Below are positions 35,420 through 46,979 of a DNA stretch of 64,000 nt, one piece after another. The notes below the pieces were generated by a model. That model was not told the origin of the DNA. It did not search any database and saw nothing but the letters and a program-made list of their open reading frames with translations. The DNA comes from Vermamoeba vermiformis (Eukaryota; Tubulinea; Echinamoebida): the NCBI GenBank assembly GCA_045837725.1, contig JBEWZL010000076.1:124001-188000 (forward strand), in the 5' to 3' direction. Positions within the stretch are counted from its first letter, which is position 1, and the number at the start of each line of letters is the position of its first letter. The translations under genes were made by a program, and so were the position numbers.

Positions 35420-38400
35420 ATGAATGAGCATTTTGGTATACCGGCAAACAACCCGAACATGCCGATGAACGATCCGTTTACGGGATTTAAACTCGACACT
35501 GACGGATCTTTCAAGCACTTCCCTGGAAACACGATAGTAAGCTTTTTAACTAAAGAAGAGCACTCAGTATGGTACAAAGCACTGCTTACCTCGCAAGAAA
35601 TACTTCGCTCAAGCCGGATTGCGCAATTTTTTTCGATCGTCCCGCCACAGACATTTCACATCACTATTTTCGATTTAATTACTGATGTTGGAAGAAACCC
35701 GCAGTATTGGCCCGCTCATATTCCTGTAAGTCACTATTATAGCATCTTTGGGTTTATTTTATTTATTTTTTTTCGGATTCACAATCATCTCACGCGATTA
35801 TTTTTTCGCTATCGCAATTTTATAACATTATAATAAGCTTAAAACTAATATATGTAATTAGCTGAGCGCTCCCCTCGAAGAATTAGAAGCAGAAATGATC
35901 CGAAGAACAAAGTACGTGATCTCGTTAGAAATAAATTCTATAACTACTAATATTACCAAATATAGAGCAATTTTCGATCGTGAACGATTGCATCCAACCT
36001 TATTTAAATTTAAATTTGCTGGAATTAAGTTGGGTTTGACGTTCCGAACTTTCAGTATACTTTTAGAACCGGCTGATGGTAGAACTGCCGATCTAATGAC
36101 TAAATGGCGTCGAGGTACTATCATATAATACTAACAATAATTTTGTGCCCGAAATACAGCTAGATCTGACTGAATTATTTTCAGAGGTGTCTTTGCATAG
36201 CGGAATTGGCTTTCGAGAGAAATTATTCCACGTAACTATGGCTTATCAACGTCAAGCTATTAGTCAAGAGTTCCTAGATGATATTAACAAATTGAATACG
36301 AGCTTGGAAGGGTACGCCTTAAAAATATTTATTGCAAATCCAGATCGGGACTTGAAAATAGCTCCCGTTGTATTTAAAAATGCTTATTAAATGTTATATG
36401 AACTAATTATGGCATTGTATAGGCTTTGGAACGATGCTATCAAGATTCAACCCGAAATAATTCCGCAATCGCCAGTACTCACATTTTTCAGGCAAGATCC
36501 GAAAGCTATTTCGATGATTAAGGCTAATTATACTATATTTATAGAGATATGATGGATTTTAGAACACTTCCGCTGTTTACATCAAACTTATTGCTGTCTG
36601 ATTTCATTACGTTGCGACAAAGTCAAAATCAACCGCAAGAAAAGCCAAAACCAAAAGAAATCATTCTTATATTGGGATACCAAGTCAAAAAAGTACGTAA
36701 TTAATATTAATATAATTATTATTGCCTAAATAAGCAAAAAACAATTGCGTTGTTTTAACGGATCCAAAAGATCTGAGTATAATTTACAAAATAATTGATA
36801 GTAAATATGATATCGTACTAATATGGTTATTATAGAGTGGTAGACCGCACGTTATAATGAAAAATCGATTGAAAAAAGCAGTTGGCGTTTACTTTGCAAA
36901 AGTGACCGAACACAATCAGCCTGGACGCGTGAGTTTCTTTTTGACAGGTGGATATACGACTGGTCATATTGAATCTGAAGCTACTGTTATGCGAAGATGG
37001 CTCTTAGACGGTAAGTCTGAAAGTTTCAAATCCAGATTGAGGATCGAGATTCGGTTTTGCGAAGAAACTTCGTGCTAATGCAGTATATTAATATAGGATA
37101 TGGTATTAGTCCCGACGCGATTTTAACGCCCGAAGAGCGAGCTCAAAATACCGTCGAGAGCGCTTATTTCAGCAAACGAAAATTATTGAAAGAAGGAATC
37201 AACACTGTAAGCAACGATTATCGATTGATTTCTTAATATATTAACTTATATGTATACTATAGGGTGATATTACAGTAATTACGAGCGATTTCCACTTGCC
37301 TCGTGCTTCGCTCGTGTTTTTACATTGCTTCGCAAAATCATCGGTAAGTAGCACTTTATGCATTCAATCAGCTATTATCAGTTTGTCTAGTATATATACC
37401 ACTCAATAAATTAAATATAAATTATTGCAATACGGTTATGAAGAGCGAGACTGCAGATATTTTAGATCGCAAAAAATCAGTCAGTTCTTTAAACACCAAT
37501 AACAATGACTCAATTCGATTTAAATTTTCTCCTAAGTTAATACTCATAAATAATTTAAATGATACTATTGAAACAGCGATAGCGATGCTTGTCCTGCTCT
37601 ACTGATCCAAAATTAATTTCCTTGTATTATTACAGTTCAGCGTCAATTTCGTGACAGCCCCCGCGAGCAACGAAGCCAAGCACGCCGATGCCGTCGAACA
37701 ATTGAAACAGCAAGAAATTGAATTGATTTCGCAGACCCCTGAACAGCTCAAAACATTCGACAAAAAGTTCACCGAACAAACGATTGCTAATTACGAATTT
37801 ACATTATGGGAGGATATTAAGAGGGGTAATATAGCGGGCGTAGAATATTGGCTGAAAAAACATGCTGGTCAAATTAATTCTCAATTTGATGAAAATGGAA
37901 GAACGCCGTTGCATGTCTTGGCTGGCTATGGAAACAGTGCGCCGCATATTCAAATTGCCCTATTGTTGTTGAAAAACAACGCGAATGTCAACGCAGCCGA
38001 TTTTCAGGTACCACATCCGCTCCTAAAAAAAATTAGTAAATCCGATCAGATCCAAAAACTTTCTAATCACCTAAATCCCATTACAATAATTATATTAACG
38101 CTTATTGGTATATTATAGGGCTGCAGACCGCTTCATATTGCCGCTGCAAAGGGTGCTACAGTCATGGCTAAAATGTTTTGCGAGTTCGGTGCTCAAAAAC
38201 AACTTGCAGGTAATTACAATGCAAAAATAAATATAAAACGACTATTAATTAACACTATCATTACATTTAATAGGCCAAGGACCATTTTGGAAAGGAAATT
38301 TGACGCCTCCTGAGATCTTAAGTTTAGATGAGATCAAACAATCGATCAGCGAAGTAGACCACTCGATTATGACGCTAGGACTGCACTGGAATAGAACGGA

Positions 38401-39384
38401 CAAAAAGAACGTATTTTTAGTGCGTCATGCTGAGTCAATTGCTAATCGTTGGTACGGCTACAAAAAACCCATCTCGATCTTGGATCCGAGAATTTCCGAA
38501 GCAGGTGCGTAACACGAATATAACCGTAGAGATATATATTAATAATGAAATGTCAGGCGAGAAGAGTTTAGCGCAATTACGTGAGGCTACAGCACCATCA
38601 ATTCAAAATATGAAAATCGATCTGATTTTTGTCTCGCCTCTGACTCGTGCTTTGCAAACTTGCTTAGGAATTTTCGAACAAGCTGCCTTAGCTCAGGTAT
38701 TGTACAATACAGATTTCTTTTACGGTTTCGTTTTTGTCATTGTTTGAATCTGGATTCGTTTTGTACTAACTTAATTATTTTTCTAAGAATATCCCAATCA
38801 TCGTCGACGAGCGCATTAGCGAACACTTAGCAGATATCAGCGATATTGGCAGACCTAAATCAGCGCTCATGAAAGAGTTTTTGTGCCCGCAGTTGAAGTG
38901 GGACAAACTCAAAGAACTTTGGTGGTACACGCCTCAGGGACCTGTAAGTATATCATGTCTTAGTACCTATAGTACTACATTCAGTGCTGTATATGATATT
39001 CTTGCCTGTCCTTATTAATCGTTTCTTTTACTAGAGCGAATTGACTCCGCCAAACATAACGCAAGTAGCCAAAGAACCAATTGAACACTTTAAGTACGTA
39101 ATATTCGAATCACATCTATTTATTGAGCTAAAAAATAATAACTTAAAATTGTTGTCGAAGAGAAAGTTGTCGAACAATTAATTTTCGTAGCATTTATTCA
39201 GGTGATAATAGTGACAGTAGCTTATTCTATATTTTCTAGGCACCGCTTGACAAGCTTTTGGAAAGATTTGGTCGCTCGCCCTGAGATGAACATTGCCGTG
39301 GTGGCGCATGCGGGAGTGCACAGAGTACTGTCAAGAAAAGAAGCAAAGTTAAGAAACTTGGAGATATATCCTATGATAGTTTAA
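35420..39384 (+). CDS. Four-module fusion: DUF1868 2H phosphoesterase, DUF218, ankyrin, histidine phosphatase
   Basis: About 16 exons, about 808 residues, start MNEHFGIPANNPNMPMNDPF. Module 1 (about 1-260) is DUF1868, a 2H cyclic phosphodiesterase relative, with both HxTx motifs (PQTFHITIFD and KLFHVTMAYQ) and the C-terminal LTFFRDMMDF. Module 2 (about 275-425) is DUF218 (KEIILILGYQVKK, FFLTGGYTTGHIESEA, ITVITSDFHLPRASLVF). Module 3 (about 470-570) is two or three ankyrin repeats (NGRTPLHVLAGYGN, CRPLHIAAAKGATVMAKMF). Module 4 (about 610-800) is a histidine phosphatase (VFLVRHAES, FVSPLTRALQTC, AVVAHAGVHRV). Modules 1 and 2 join only through a GC-AG intron (36492-36544); without it, a stop is reached and a new ATG overlaps it. 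Function is unknown; a phosphoester-processing role is inference. Confidence 0.8.
36492..36544 (+). other. GC-AG intron joining the DUF1868 and DUF218 modules
   Basis: Donor TTCAG|gcaagatc, branch-like ggctaattatac, acceptor tttatag; 53 nt. The spliced frame gives LTFFRDMMDF, which restores the expected DUF1868 C-terminus. The unspliced frame ends at TGA (36550-36552), overlapping ATGATG. Confidence 0.75.
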
Positions 39385-39642
39385 AAGGACTATTTAATAT
39401 AACAATAACAGCTGTAGATACAACGAACAAAAAGCACTTCAATCCTAACTATTTCTACGTTATTTTTCGGCGTTAAATCGTGCTTACCATTTTAATTCTA
39501 TAATCATATAACAATATTCCCTTACATTTAATTTACTAGTCCATTACTTTACAAATTCGATTCAAAGATAGATTTTGTTCGAAGCGTTTTCTTCCTTTAT
39601 AATCTTTTTGTATCTCAATATATAACCACGAATATACTCAAC

Positions 39643-41873
39643 ATGATATCTCATAAGAGTTCATTGTCGAAGATCAGCGCGACCAAGCTGTTGTCTTCTA
39701 TGGAGTACGTATTGTAGCGGATGAAAATAGATCTTCCGTATTTACTCGTCAAATATTCTAATAAAATTCGTCATAATTATAGCCCAGGTGTTCAATTGAA
39801 GGGACAACCAACGGAGCGAGCGAGCATCGAATTACTGCGAGATCCGAATTTAACCCTTGATAAGGCGTTAACAGATGTGGCGCTGATGGCCGGCTTTAGA
39901 GAGTTTTTACATAGTATTAAAGCCAATGAAGCGTTGTCGTTTTGGATCGAAACGGGTAAGTCTTTAAACTCCTCGTTAAATAATATTAAAATATTTATTT
40001 AGAGCTGTACCTGACTATCCCCGCAAAACTTATGATGAAAAGAGCCAAAGAAATATGGGAAAAATACTTTAACAAGAACTCGCCCTATTTTATGTATATA
40101 GACGATTTAGACCCCGAGGTAAAATTCGATTAATTAATTTTGGCTCGATCTAATCCGCTGGTACAAAAAGGACTTAAAAAAGCAAGTTGAGGCCGGACCG
40201 AACCGCGATATATTCAAAAAGGCCCAAGACCAGACCTGGTATATTTTAACTATGCAATGCTGGGTCAGCTTCAAAGCCTCGCAGTATTGGGATGATCTGA
40301 TCAAGAGTACGTTTTCTAAATATTATGTCAAGTATTAATATACTCCTAGCTCGACCCCTATCGCCTAATACGGATACTAAGAAGCCACGAGTAAGAACTC
40401 AGACGCTAGATAATTTAGAGCAATTCTTAGCTCGTAGAACCTCCGTAACTACAACCGGCGAATTGGAGCTTGAGGACGTCATCTATAGCAAAGACCTGCT
40501 TATAAGCTTCATGGAGCACCTCACTAACCTCAACGTATCGTATTTGTTGGAATTTTCTTTGGATGCCGGTACGTTTTTTTCAGATCTCATTCCAAAGAAT
40601 ACTAATTATTAATCGACGGATTAGACTGCTTTGCTTTACAACCACAAGATGATGGTATTAAAGAGCGAGCGATAGCATTATGGGGCCGGTACACAAACTT
40701 TACGAACTCGATCTTCCCTAGCGCAAGAATGGATTTCCAAGTAATACCGAGATATGCTCAAATACGTCTTATTAACGAATATTATACAGGATTGGGCACA
40801 ACAATTGCATTCTAAACCAACGCCAAAGTTATTTATGGATATTCGAAACTTCTGCTGGTTCCAGCTGCACAACAAATACTTCCCCGACTTCCTCAACAAC
40901 ATCGTTAAAAAGAACTACCTCGATAATGTCAATGTCCACTATAAGAACAAATTCGTCATTGGGCTCGCTGAGAATCTCGTACAATTAAGGTAATTTCCGA
41001 ATTTTTTAAATAAGCAGAAGTAATGCTATATTATCGTTTTATTAATATTTATGAATATTTTAGGCTGTCGCAAGGCTTGGTGCCTAAAAATAAGCTGACG
41101 TCGCTTTGGCGAAGATTGTTCGAGTACAAGATCCTCCACAAAATCCTCAAGGTTCAAGATTTGATCGATCGACGTCTATTTGGTACTTTTAAGGGATTTT
41201 TATATTCTCTATACGCGGAGGAATATTTGGAATTTTGGCTTGAAGTTGGTGAGTTCCGCTCGGATTTACGCCTCATGATTACGTGTACGGCCGAACTAAC
41301 TATAGAATTCGTAGAGCTATATAAATTAGAGCCGCAAGTTAATAGGCGCGTGACTGGCATGGAAATTTACAAAAAGTTTTTGGATCCTAAGAGCGAAACT
41401 GCGTTGTCGATAGATGGCACCAAGCCCGAGGTAAAATATCTTGATATCGATAAGGTCATATTCAAGTGATACTAACTATAATATTTGTAGGCTATCAAGT
41501 CTAAAATCGAGAAAGAAAATCCAGTGCCGCTGGATTTGTTTGATAAGGCTCAAAATGCGGTCTTAGCGCTGTTTAGAACCAATTTCTTCGGTTCATTTTT
41601 GCAATCAAAACTGCTAAAGGAGCATTTGGAGGGTAAGAATAGTGACTCACCGCAATGCTGACGTTGCAAGATCCGATCGAGTAACTGATTCTTGTTTGTA
41701 GGTCATGATAACACCTTGGAGCCGAAGCCTACGGACCACGTGAAAGAATACAAATATTGGTAAGTATTTGAATAATAATTAAGCTGATCTAGCGGCGTTA
41801 TGAATAATTACGTAATTATTGACTGGATTTCAATTCTTAAAGGCACGATAAAAGCGCCAGTGAAGATCTATAA
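39643..41873 (+). CDS. Protein with three RGS-like domains
   Basis: About 590 residues, start MISHKSSLSKISATKLLSSM, nine or ten short GT-AG introns. Three regions follow the RGS pattern (F..FL..., ...FW.E...). Repeat 1: FREFLHSIKANEALSFWIET with ELYLTIPAKLMMKRAKEIWE and then IFKKAQDQTWYILTMQCWV. Repeat 2: LLISFMEHLTNLNVSYLLEF with AIALWGRYTNF and then LFMDIRNFCWFQLHNKYF. Repeat 3: FKGFLYSLYAEEYLEFWLEV with LTIEFVELYKLEPQVNRRV and then LFDKAQNAVLALFRTNFFGS. RGS domains accelerate GTP hydrolysis on G-alpha subunits; repeats 1 and 3 fit best, repeat 2 is weaker and may be degenerate. No membrane helix. The end HDKSASEDL comes from a small last exon. No G-alpha gene is seen in the window. Confidence 0.75.
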
Positions 41874-42200
41874 GAAGGGTTCATTGGATATTTGCAATCA
41901 AGTATTAAATAAAATCAAACCTTTAACCGCGCCGTTGAATTCTGGAGCCACATCCGTCGTGTAAATACGAATTGTAAGTCATACGCGGAACGCAGATTAT
42001 TTTCGCCGTTGCTCCGGGTGTTGACGTAGCAGATTTTCCGAAAATACCATCAAAAAGCACAAATTATGAGTCAGCTTTTGCCGTTCTGTTTTATGATTGG
42101 TCAGATTTCGCCGCGTGCCTGACATAAAAAGCTGTTTCTGTGCGTCTGTTAAACAAAGTAAATCACGGTGAACACAACACACTAGATACCATAAACAAAC
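41874..42200. other. Intergenic, promoter of PB1-UBA gene
   Basis: No coding frame supported. The 61-codon minus frame here looks spurious. Confidence 0.5.
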
Positions 42201-43171
42201 ATGTACGCGTTGAAAATCAAGTTAGGCAAAGTCACTCGCAGAGTCTCGTTGAATGCAGACGAGACTTCGTTCGATAAGCTTAAAGAAACCCTCAAGAGAT
42301 TGTTCAGCAACGAATTGACCACTGATGCTTTCGTTGTGAAGTACAAGGACGATGAAAATGACCTCATTACGGTAAGATTTGGATTTATTAATTTTGATCG
42401 AGCATGCAAATTCGAAAATTCACTGTGTTACCAGAATCTATTGTTGGTAACACGAGGAATATCAATATAATAATATCTAAAATTTCCCTATGCTGTATTG
42501 TTCAGAAGATCTGAATTCTGAACTTTCCTTATTTTCAGATCAACACCGACGACGAGTTGAAAGAGGCCTTTAACGTGCAAAAAGAAAAGAAGCTCATTAG
42601 ACTCTTAGTCATCGTGCCTTCTGCCCAATCAGATGAGCCTGAATGCTGCTTTGGCAAGTTCATCCAAAAGGCACGCAAATGCGCTCAAGCGAACGGATGG
42701 TGCAATAACAGATCTGGCCAACAAGGCGCTCCTTGTGGTTGGGCTAAGCGTCGTCCTCTTTTGCTCGCTGGCTTGCTCTTCATGTTGTTCTGCCGCTGCT
42801 CATTCTTCTTCATCTTCTTGATCTTCGCTGGCATCGCTGCGTGCAAGATCGTGCGCAAGATCCGTGGTGGACAATGCGGCGCTTACAATGCCCGTGCCTG
42901 CCGCTGGGCTTGCCCCGTCCAGAACTCTTCAGCACCCGCTGCTGCTCCTCAACCCGCCGTTAACAACAACGCCACATCCAACTCCAACATTAGCAACAGC
43001 GCCAGTTCTTCATTGAACCAAAGCAGATCTGGCAACACCAAGTTTGAACAAATGTTGGCTACCTTAGAAGATATGGGCTTTGGTGATAGAAACGCGAACA
43101 TTCGTGCTTTAGTTGAGACTCGCGGAGATTTGACTGAAGCTGTTGTTCGTTTGACTGCTCAACGCAACTAA
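42201..43171 (+). CDS. PB1 - hydrophobic segment - UBA protein
   Basis: Two exons (42201-42371, 42539-43171), 267 residues. N-terminal PB1 domain (MYALKIKLGKVTRRVSLNAD) with the basic cluster KLKETLKRLF and an OPCA acidic motif spread over the splice (YKDDENDLIT and INTDDELKEAF). Then a Cys-rich linker (CCFGKFIQKARKCAQANGWC), and a strongly hydrophobic stretch LLLAGLLFMLF and FFFIFLIFAGIAACKIV that could be a membrane helix or hairpin. A Pro/Ala/Asn/Ser linker and a C-terminal UBA with the MGF loop (LEDMGFGDRNANIRALVET) follow. PB1 plus UBA is the layout of p62/NBR1 autophagy receptors, but the ZZ finger is absent and the hydrophobic segment is an addition. A ubiquitin-binding, oligomerising membrane adaptor is inference. 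Confidence 0.85.
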
Positions 43172-43539
43172 GTTGAACTTGTAGTTTTTGTTTATAGATA
43201 AATTGTAGATAGTTTACAGCACTTTCGTTAGTTCCAAACTCTTTTGATCTGTTTACGAAGCACATCCACTTCGGAGTTACCGTTCCCCTAATTATTAACC
43301 CTTCCCCATTCCCGTTTTATTATTTTAAATGTAGTAAAGAGTGCTTGTGGCGATGAGAGCATTCCGGTTAAAGAATGATAGACACCCACACTCATAAAGA
43401 CTCTTGGCGTCCGAGTTTAGGCAGGTATGTAAGGACATCCAAGAGCCGAGTAGATTGTAAGGCGTATTAGCGAAATTTATCGAGTGTCGGACGAGCTGTA
43501 ATATTTCTGATCCAATCAAGTTTTGTTGTGGGTCTCATT

Positions 43540-43550
43540 CCCCCCCCCCC
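43540..43550 (+). repeat. C11 homopolymer
   Basis: Eleven consecutive C in an otherwise C-poor gap. Confidence 0.9.
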
Positions 43551-43969
43551 AACAGAAAAGTTAAAATTAAAAGTATAGGTAGACAGACCAGCGCTAGGGC
43601 AATATCATATCGCATAGCCCTTTCGAACATAGATTTTGCCTATATATTAAATACAAAAATGGAATTTTTTTTGCTGTGAGTCAATTGAAATTTTTAAATT
43701 TTTACGTATACTTATCTATTTTTTTTAGTCCCGTCTCGCACTCCCTTTTGATTTCGATTTGAGCTATATTTATTGTTTGTTATGAGCTGAATAGTGTTCT
43801 ATGATTTGCTTGAGGGTGATTTGTTTTGAATTCTCACGCGATTGTGCTATATTGTGATCGTGAGGGGCGAGATGGGTTGGTGTGATTGCTAAGTTTCCAG
43901 GGAAAGATGATGCGAGGGGTGCGGAGGGGTGAGTTTTTTTTGTTTTGGCGGAGATGGATTATTAAGGTG

Positions 43970-44730
43970 TTTTAATTATATAAATAATTATTGTAAATTT
44001 ATAAAAGAATTAATATATTAAAAAAAAAAATAAATAAGAAGATATATATATAATAATAATATATATAATTTATAATTTTATTTTTAAATGAATAAAGATT
44101 TTATTTTTTTTATCATTTGAATATTTTTAAATAATAATGAAATGTAAAAATTTTATTGAAAATTGATTAAGTATAGAAAAAAGTAGAGCTATAGAATAAT
44201 TTGGGAGCAATTTTATGAATTGTATGTGTTTATAGTAGTATGATATTTATATATAATATAAAATAGGATAGAAGATTAGAGATTTGCGATACCAATGCAA
44301 ATTTAATTGCTTAAAAAACGCAGATAGTGATATAGGGAAATTAAACTGCGTATAGTGAATATATTGAAGCAGAGGGATTTTTAAAGTTTAAAAGAAGATA
44401 TGAGAAGAAATTATGAAGAAAAAAGAGAGTAATTAAAAGTAGATTTAATGTACCAAAAAAGTTAGAAAAATATGTAAGAAAATGTAGTAATAATATGCTA
44501 TATTAAAGATATAGAAAGAGTTTTATAAGGAAAATAGGAATAAGAAAAATAAAGAATTAAATTTAAATAAAAAAAGAGATATATTTTTTAGTTTGTGTTA
44601 TGCTATTATATTAGATGAAAAAGATTAATTAAGAAAAATAAGAAAAAAAGAGAGGAAGAAGAGAAAAAATGATTGTAAGGAGAAGAAAAAGAAAAAGAAG
44701 TAGGGAAGAAAGGAGGAGAAATTTTACTTT
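43970..44730. repeat. Low-complexity, C-depleted purine-rich tract
   Basis: Strong strand asymmetry: A and G dominate the + strand and C is rare over about 750 bp, with simple A/AT/AG repeats. The edges are fairly sharp against neighbouring genes. Confidence 0.75.
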
Positions 44731-44900
44731 CTGCAAAACCAAATTAAATTTATTAACATACGTAATGCATACATTGCTTATGAACTATGATGAAAATGAA
44801 ATTTCGTCGGAAGACGATTTCACCGAGTTTATTTGATCCGTTAAATTGGTCATTACAACTACTTGTAGGTGCTCGAGTAAAATTGAATTGTATTAAGTAA

Positions 44901-46702
44901 TTACGAAAAACCCTGCGGAGGGTGAACATTGCTTGGTACAGGAGGCACCGTCCTTGGTCGTTTTGCGACATGTATAGCATCTTCTACGGGCCGGTGTGCC
45001 ATCAGACTTGCTTGCGTTGGAGGTACGTGCACCGGGCGAAGTTTCCAAGTCCTAACGAGTTGCCTTGGCAGCCCGTTTTGTTGATGCGACGCGGGACCTG
45101 GAGGGCCTTTTGGTTGTGCTGCCGGACCTGCACCCTGCTTCGGTTGCATTGTCGGTGGCATTGGCTGCTTTGGTGGCGTGCCTGGGGGTGGCGGAACTTT
45201 AACGGCAGCAAGGGGAGGATGAGTCTGTTGTTGCGGCTCAGCGGTGATGGGCAGCAATGAAATCTCAAACGTGAACACTCCATCGTGCTTTGCGGGCTCG
45301 AGCATCGTCGGATCAGGAATGCTGCCAAAGTAGACAGGCGCATTGCTCGTCCATTCCAGCACCATCTCGCCGTCACCGTTCATCAGTGCAATGCGCATTT
45401 TGAAGTGTTTCGTCTTACTACTCCTCAGTACGAACACGATGTCGCCCTTCAACTTCGCTTTGAAAACTTGACAAGCAAACAACCTACATGATACAATAGA
45501 GCTTAGTCGAGCCCTTATTCTAGATGTTAGTTAAGTATTAGCGTACCATTGAAGCCCACAAAACTCAAATTCATGAATGGCGTTGTGGGTGATGACGAAA
45601 GTAAACTTTCGTTCTTCAGGAGTCAACGTAGCCAATGCGACTTCTTCGTTCTTCTTGTTTTTTAACAGCTCTAATATGGCATCTGAATCGAACAACGAAT
45701 CATCGGCCATATCGATTAAGGCTCGTAACGGAAAGCCAGTGAAGTTGATATAACTCATGAGTTCTTTAGCCAAGGGCATTCGTTCTTCAATTGAAGCTTT
45801 CATCCAACGCACCAAGTGTTTGTAACTGCGCTGCGGCATCGACTGGCCCGATCTCATAATAAATTCTCGGAAAAAGTCGCTCGATAAATTTCCAGTACAT
45901 TTCCAGTTCTCTACTTCAATAAGGATGTCGCTATAGTGTATATTATTAGTACTCATATCCAATAGAACCGTGGTACTTACTACCATAAGTTATTGAGAGT
46001 TCTTTCTTCAAATAACGGCCCTGGAGTTTGGCAGATCAGATCAACCATGAACAGCTTCTGAGATGCATTCATCTGATTAAAATTCTTCTTAAATAACTTG
46101 ACGCACGAGCTCTTCATAGCATCAAGTTGAAAATATTCTGCAGCAGGAATCACTTCCAAGATCTGCTCGTTGTTTTCGATCTCGATCGCTTCGTAGTAGA
46201 GGTACTTCAAAATGCAGTCCAAAGTCTTTGCGCTAACATCTGAAAGTCTGACAACACCGTCTGATACTTCTTTACCGTTCATAGCGAATAACTACAAATA
46301 AGGGAATAAGAATTGTGAGCCGATCTGATTGCTGGAACGAACTTAGTAATGAAATTAAAATTGAACTAGTAATAGGATAAATTCTCAATTGATATATCGA
46401 TGTTGAAAGAATAATGCGGTATTACTCACTGCTTGGAAGTACGGGCATCTCTTCATCAATAATTTGTGGACGTTCCTTTCAATCTCTGCATTCTTCTCAT
46501 TTAGAGTAATGATCTTGAAGTCTAAGAGAACAATATTAGGCAATCCTTCGTCTTTTTCTGCGAGTTTCAAGTTTCATCCATCCGCAGTAATCTTACCTGA
46601 ATCTCGGCCAGTTTCGAGTAACTGCTTGTTGTACTCTAGAAATTCCGCTCATTAGTAACTAGTCTATGTTATCTATATTATCGTACCTTTCAAATCGCTC
46701 AT
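44901..46702 (-). CDS. BTB/BACK-type protein with proline-rich tail
   Basis: Six exons, about 490 residues, start MSDLK (ATG at 46702). After a short helix (EFLEYNKQLLETGRDS), a BTB-like fold spans LPNIVLLDFKIITLNEKNAE, NVHKLLMKRCPYFQA and VRLSDVSAKTLDCILKYLYY, with the helical continuation IPAAEYFQLDAMKSSCVKLF. A BACK-like stretch follows (REFIMRSGQSMPQRSYKHLV, LMSYINFTGFPLRALIDMAD). The C-terminal half has a beta-rich region (LKGDIVFVLRSSKTKHFKMR, MVLEWTSNAPVYFGSI) and a proline/glutamine-rich tail ending VPSNVHPPQGFS. Likely a Cullin-3 adaptor by family. Two donor choices exist after TLNNLW; the gtaagt donor keeps frame into YDILIEVENWKC. Confidence 0.8.
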
Positions 46703-46979
46703 TGTTGTTACGTTGTTTCTCGAGTCCAAATTGAATTACGAATAAACGTTCCAAATTTAAAAACGTTATGTGCGTTACGAATAAGTGATCAGCCATTTTG
46801 GTTTGTTAAGTAAAGAATAGTTGAATAGTAATTATGCCAAAGTTTGCGATCAAATTCAATTCCTTGGGATCTGATCCAGTAACTAAAATTGAATTCAATT
46901 CTGATTTGTCGTTTGTATAATTTGATTTGTTAACCTAAAATTATTTTATAATATTATACAAAATTGAACATACTTGGTA

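Larger units (their letters stand above)
43172..44900. other. 1.7 kb non-coding gap with compositional anomaly
   Basis: Between convergent genes. It holds a run of 11 C (43540-43550) and, from about 43970 to 44730, a very AT-rich, purine-rich + strand that is almost free of C (poly-A, aagaagaa and ggaagaag tracts). No coding frame. No tRNA or organellar gene recognised. Confidence 0.7.

Noticed and set aside
36549-37078. Separate gene starting at ATGATG (36549)
   Set aside because: A GC-AG intron ending at 36544 restores a continuous frame with the expected DUF1868 ending, so one fusion gene is preferred.
43970-44730. Mitochondrial DNA insertion
   Set aside because: Base composition fits, but no organellar gene or RNA can be recognised, so it is only called a low-complexity tract.
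44901-45376. Plus- and minus-strand shadow ORFs rich in Cys, Trp and Arg
   Set aside because: Other frames of the proline/glutamine-rich tail of the BTB-BACK protein.
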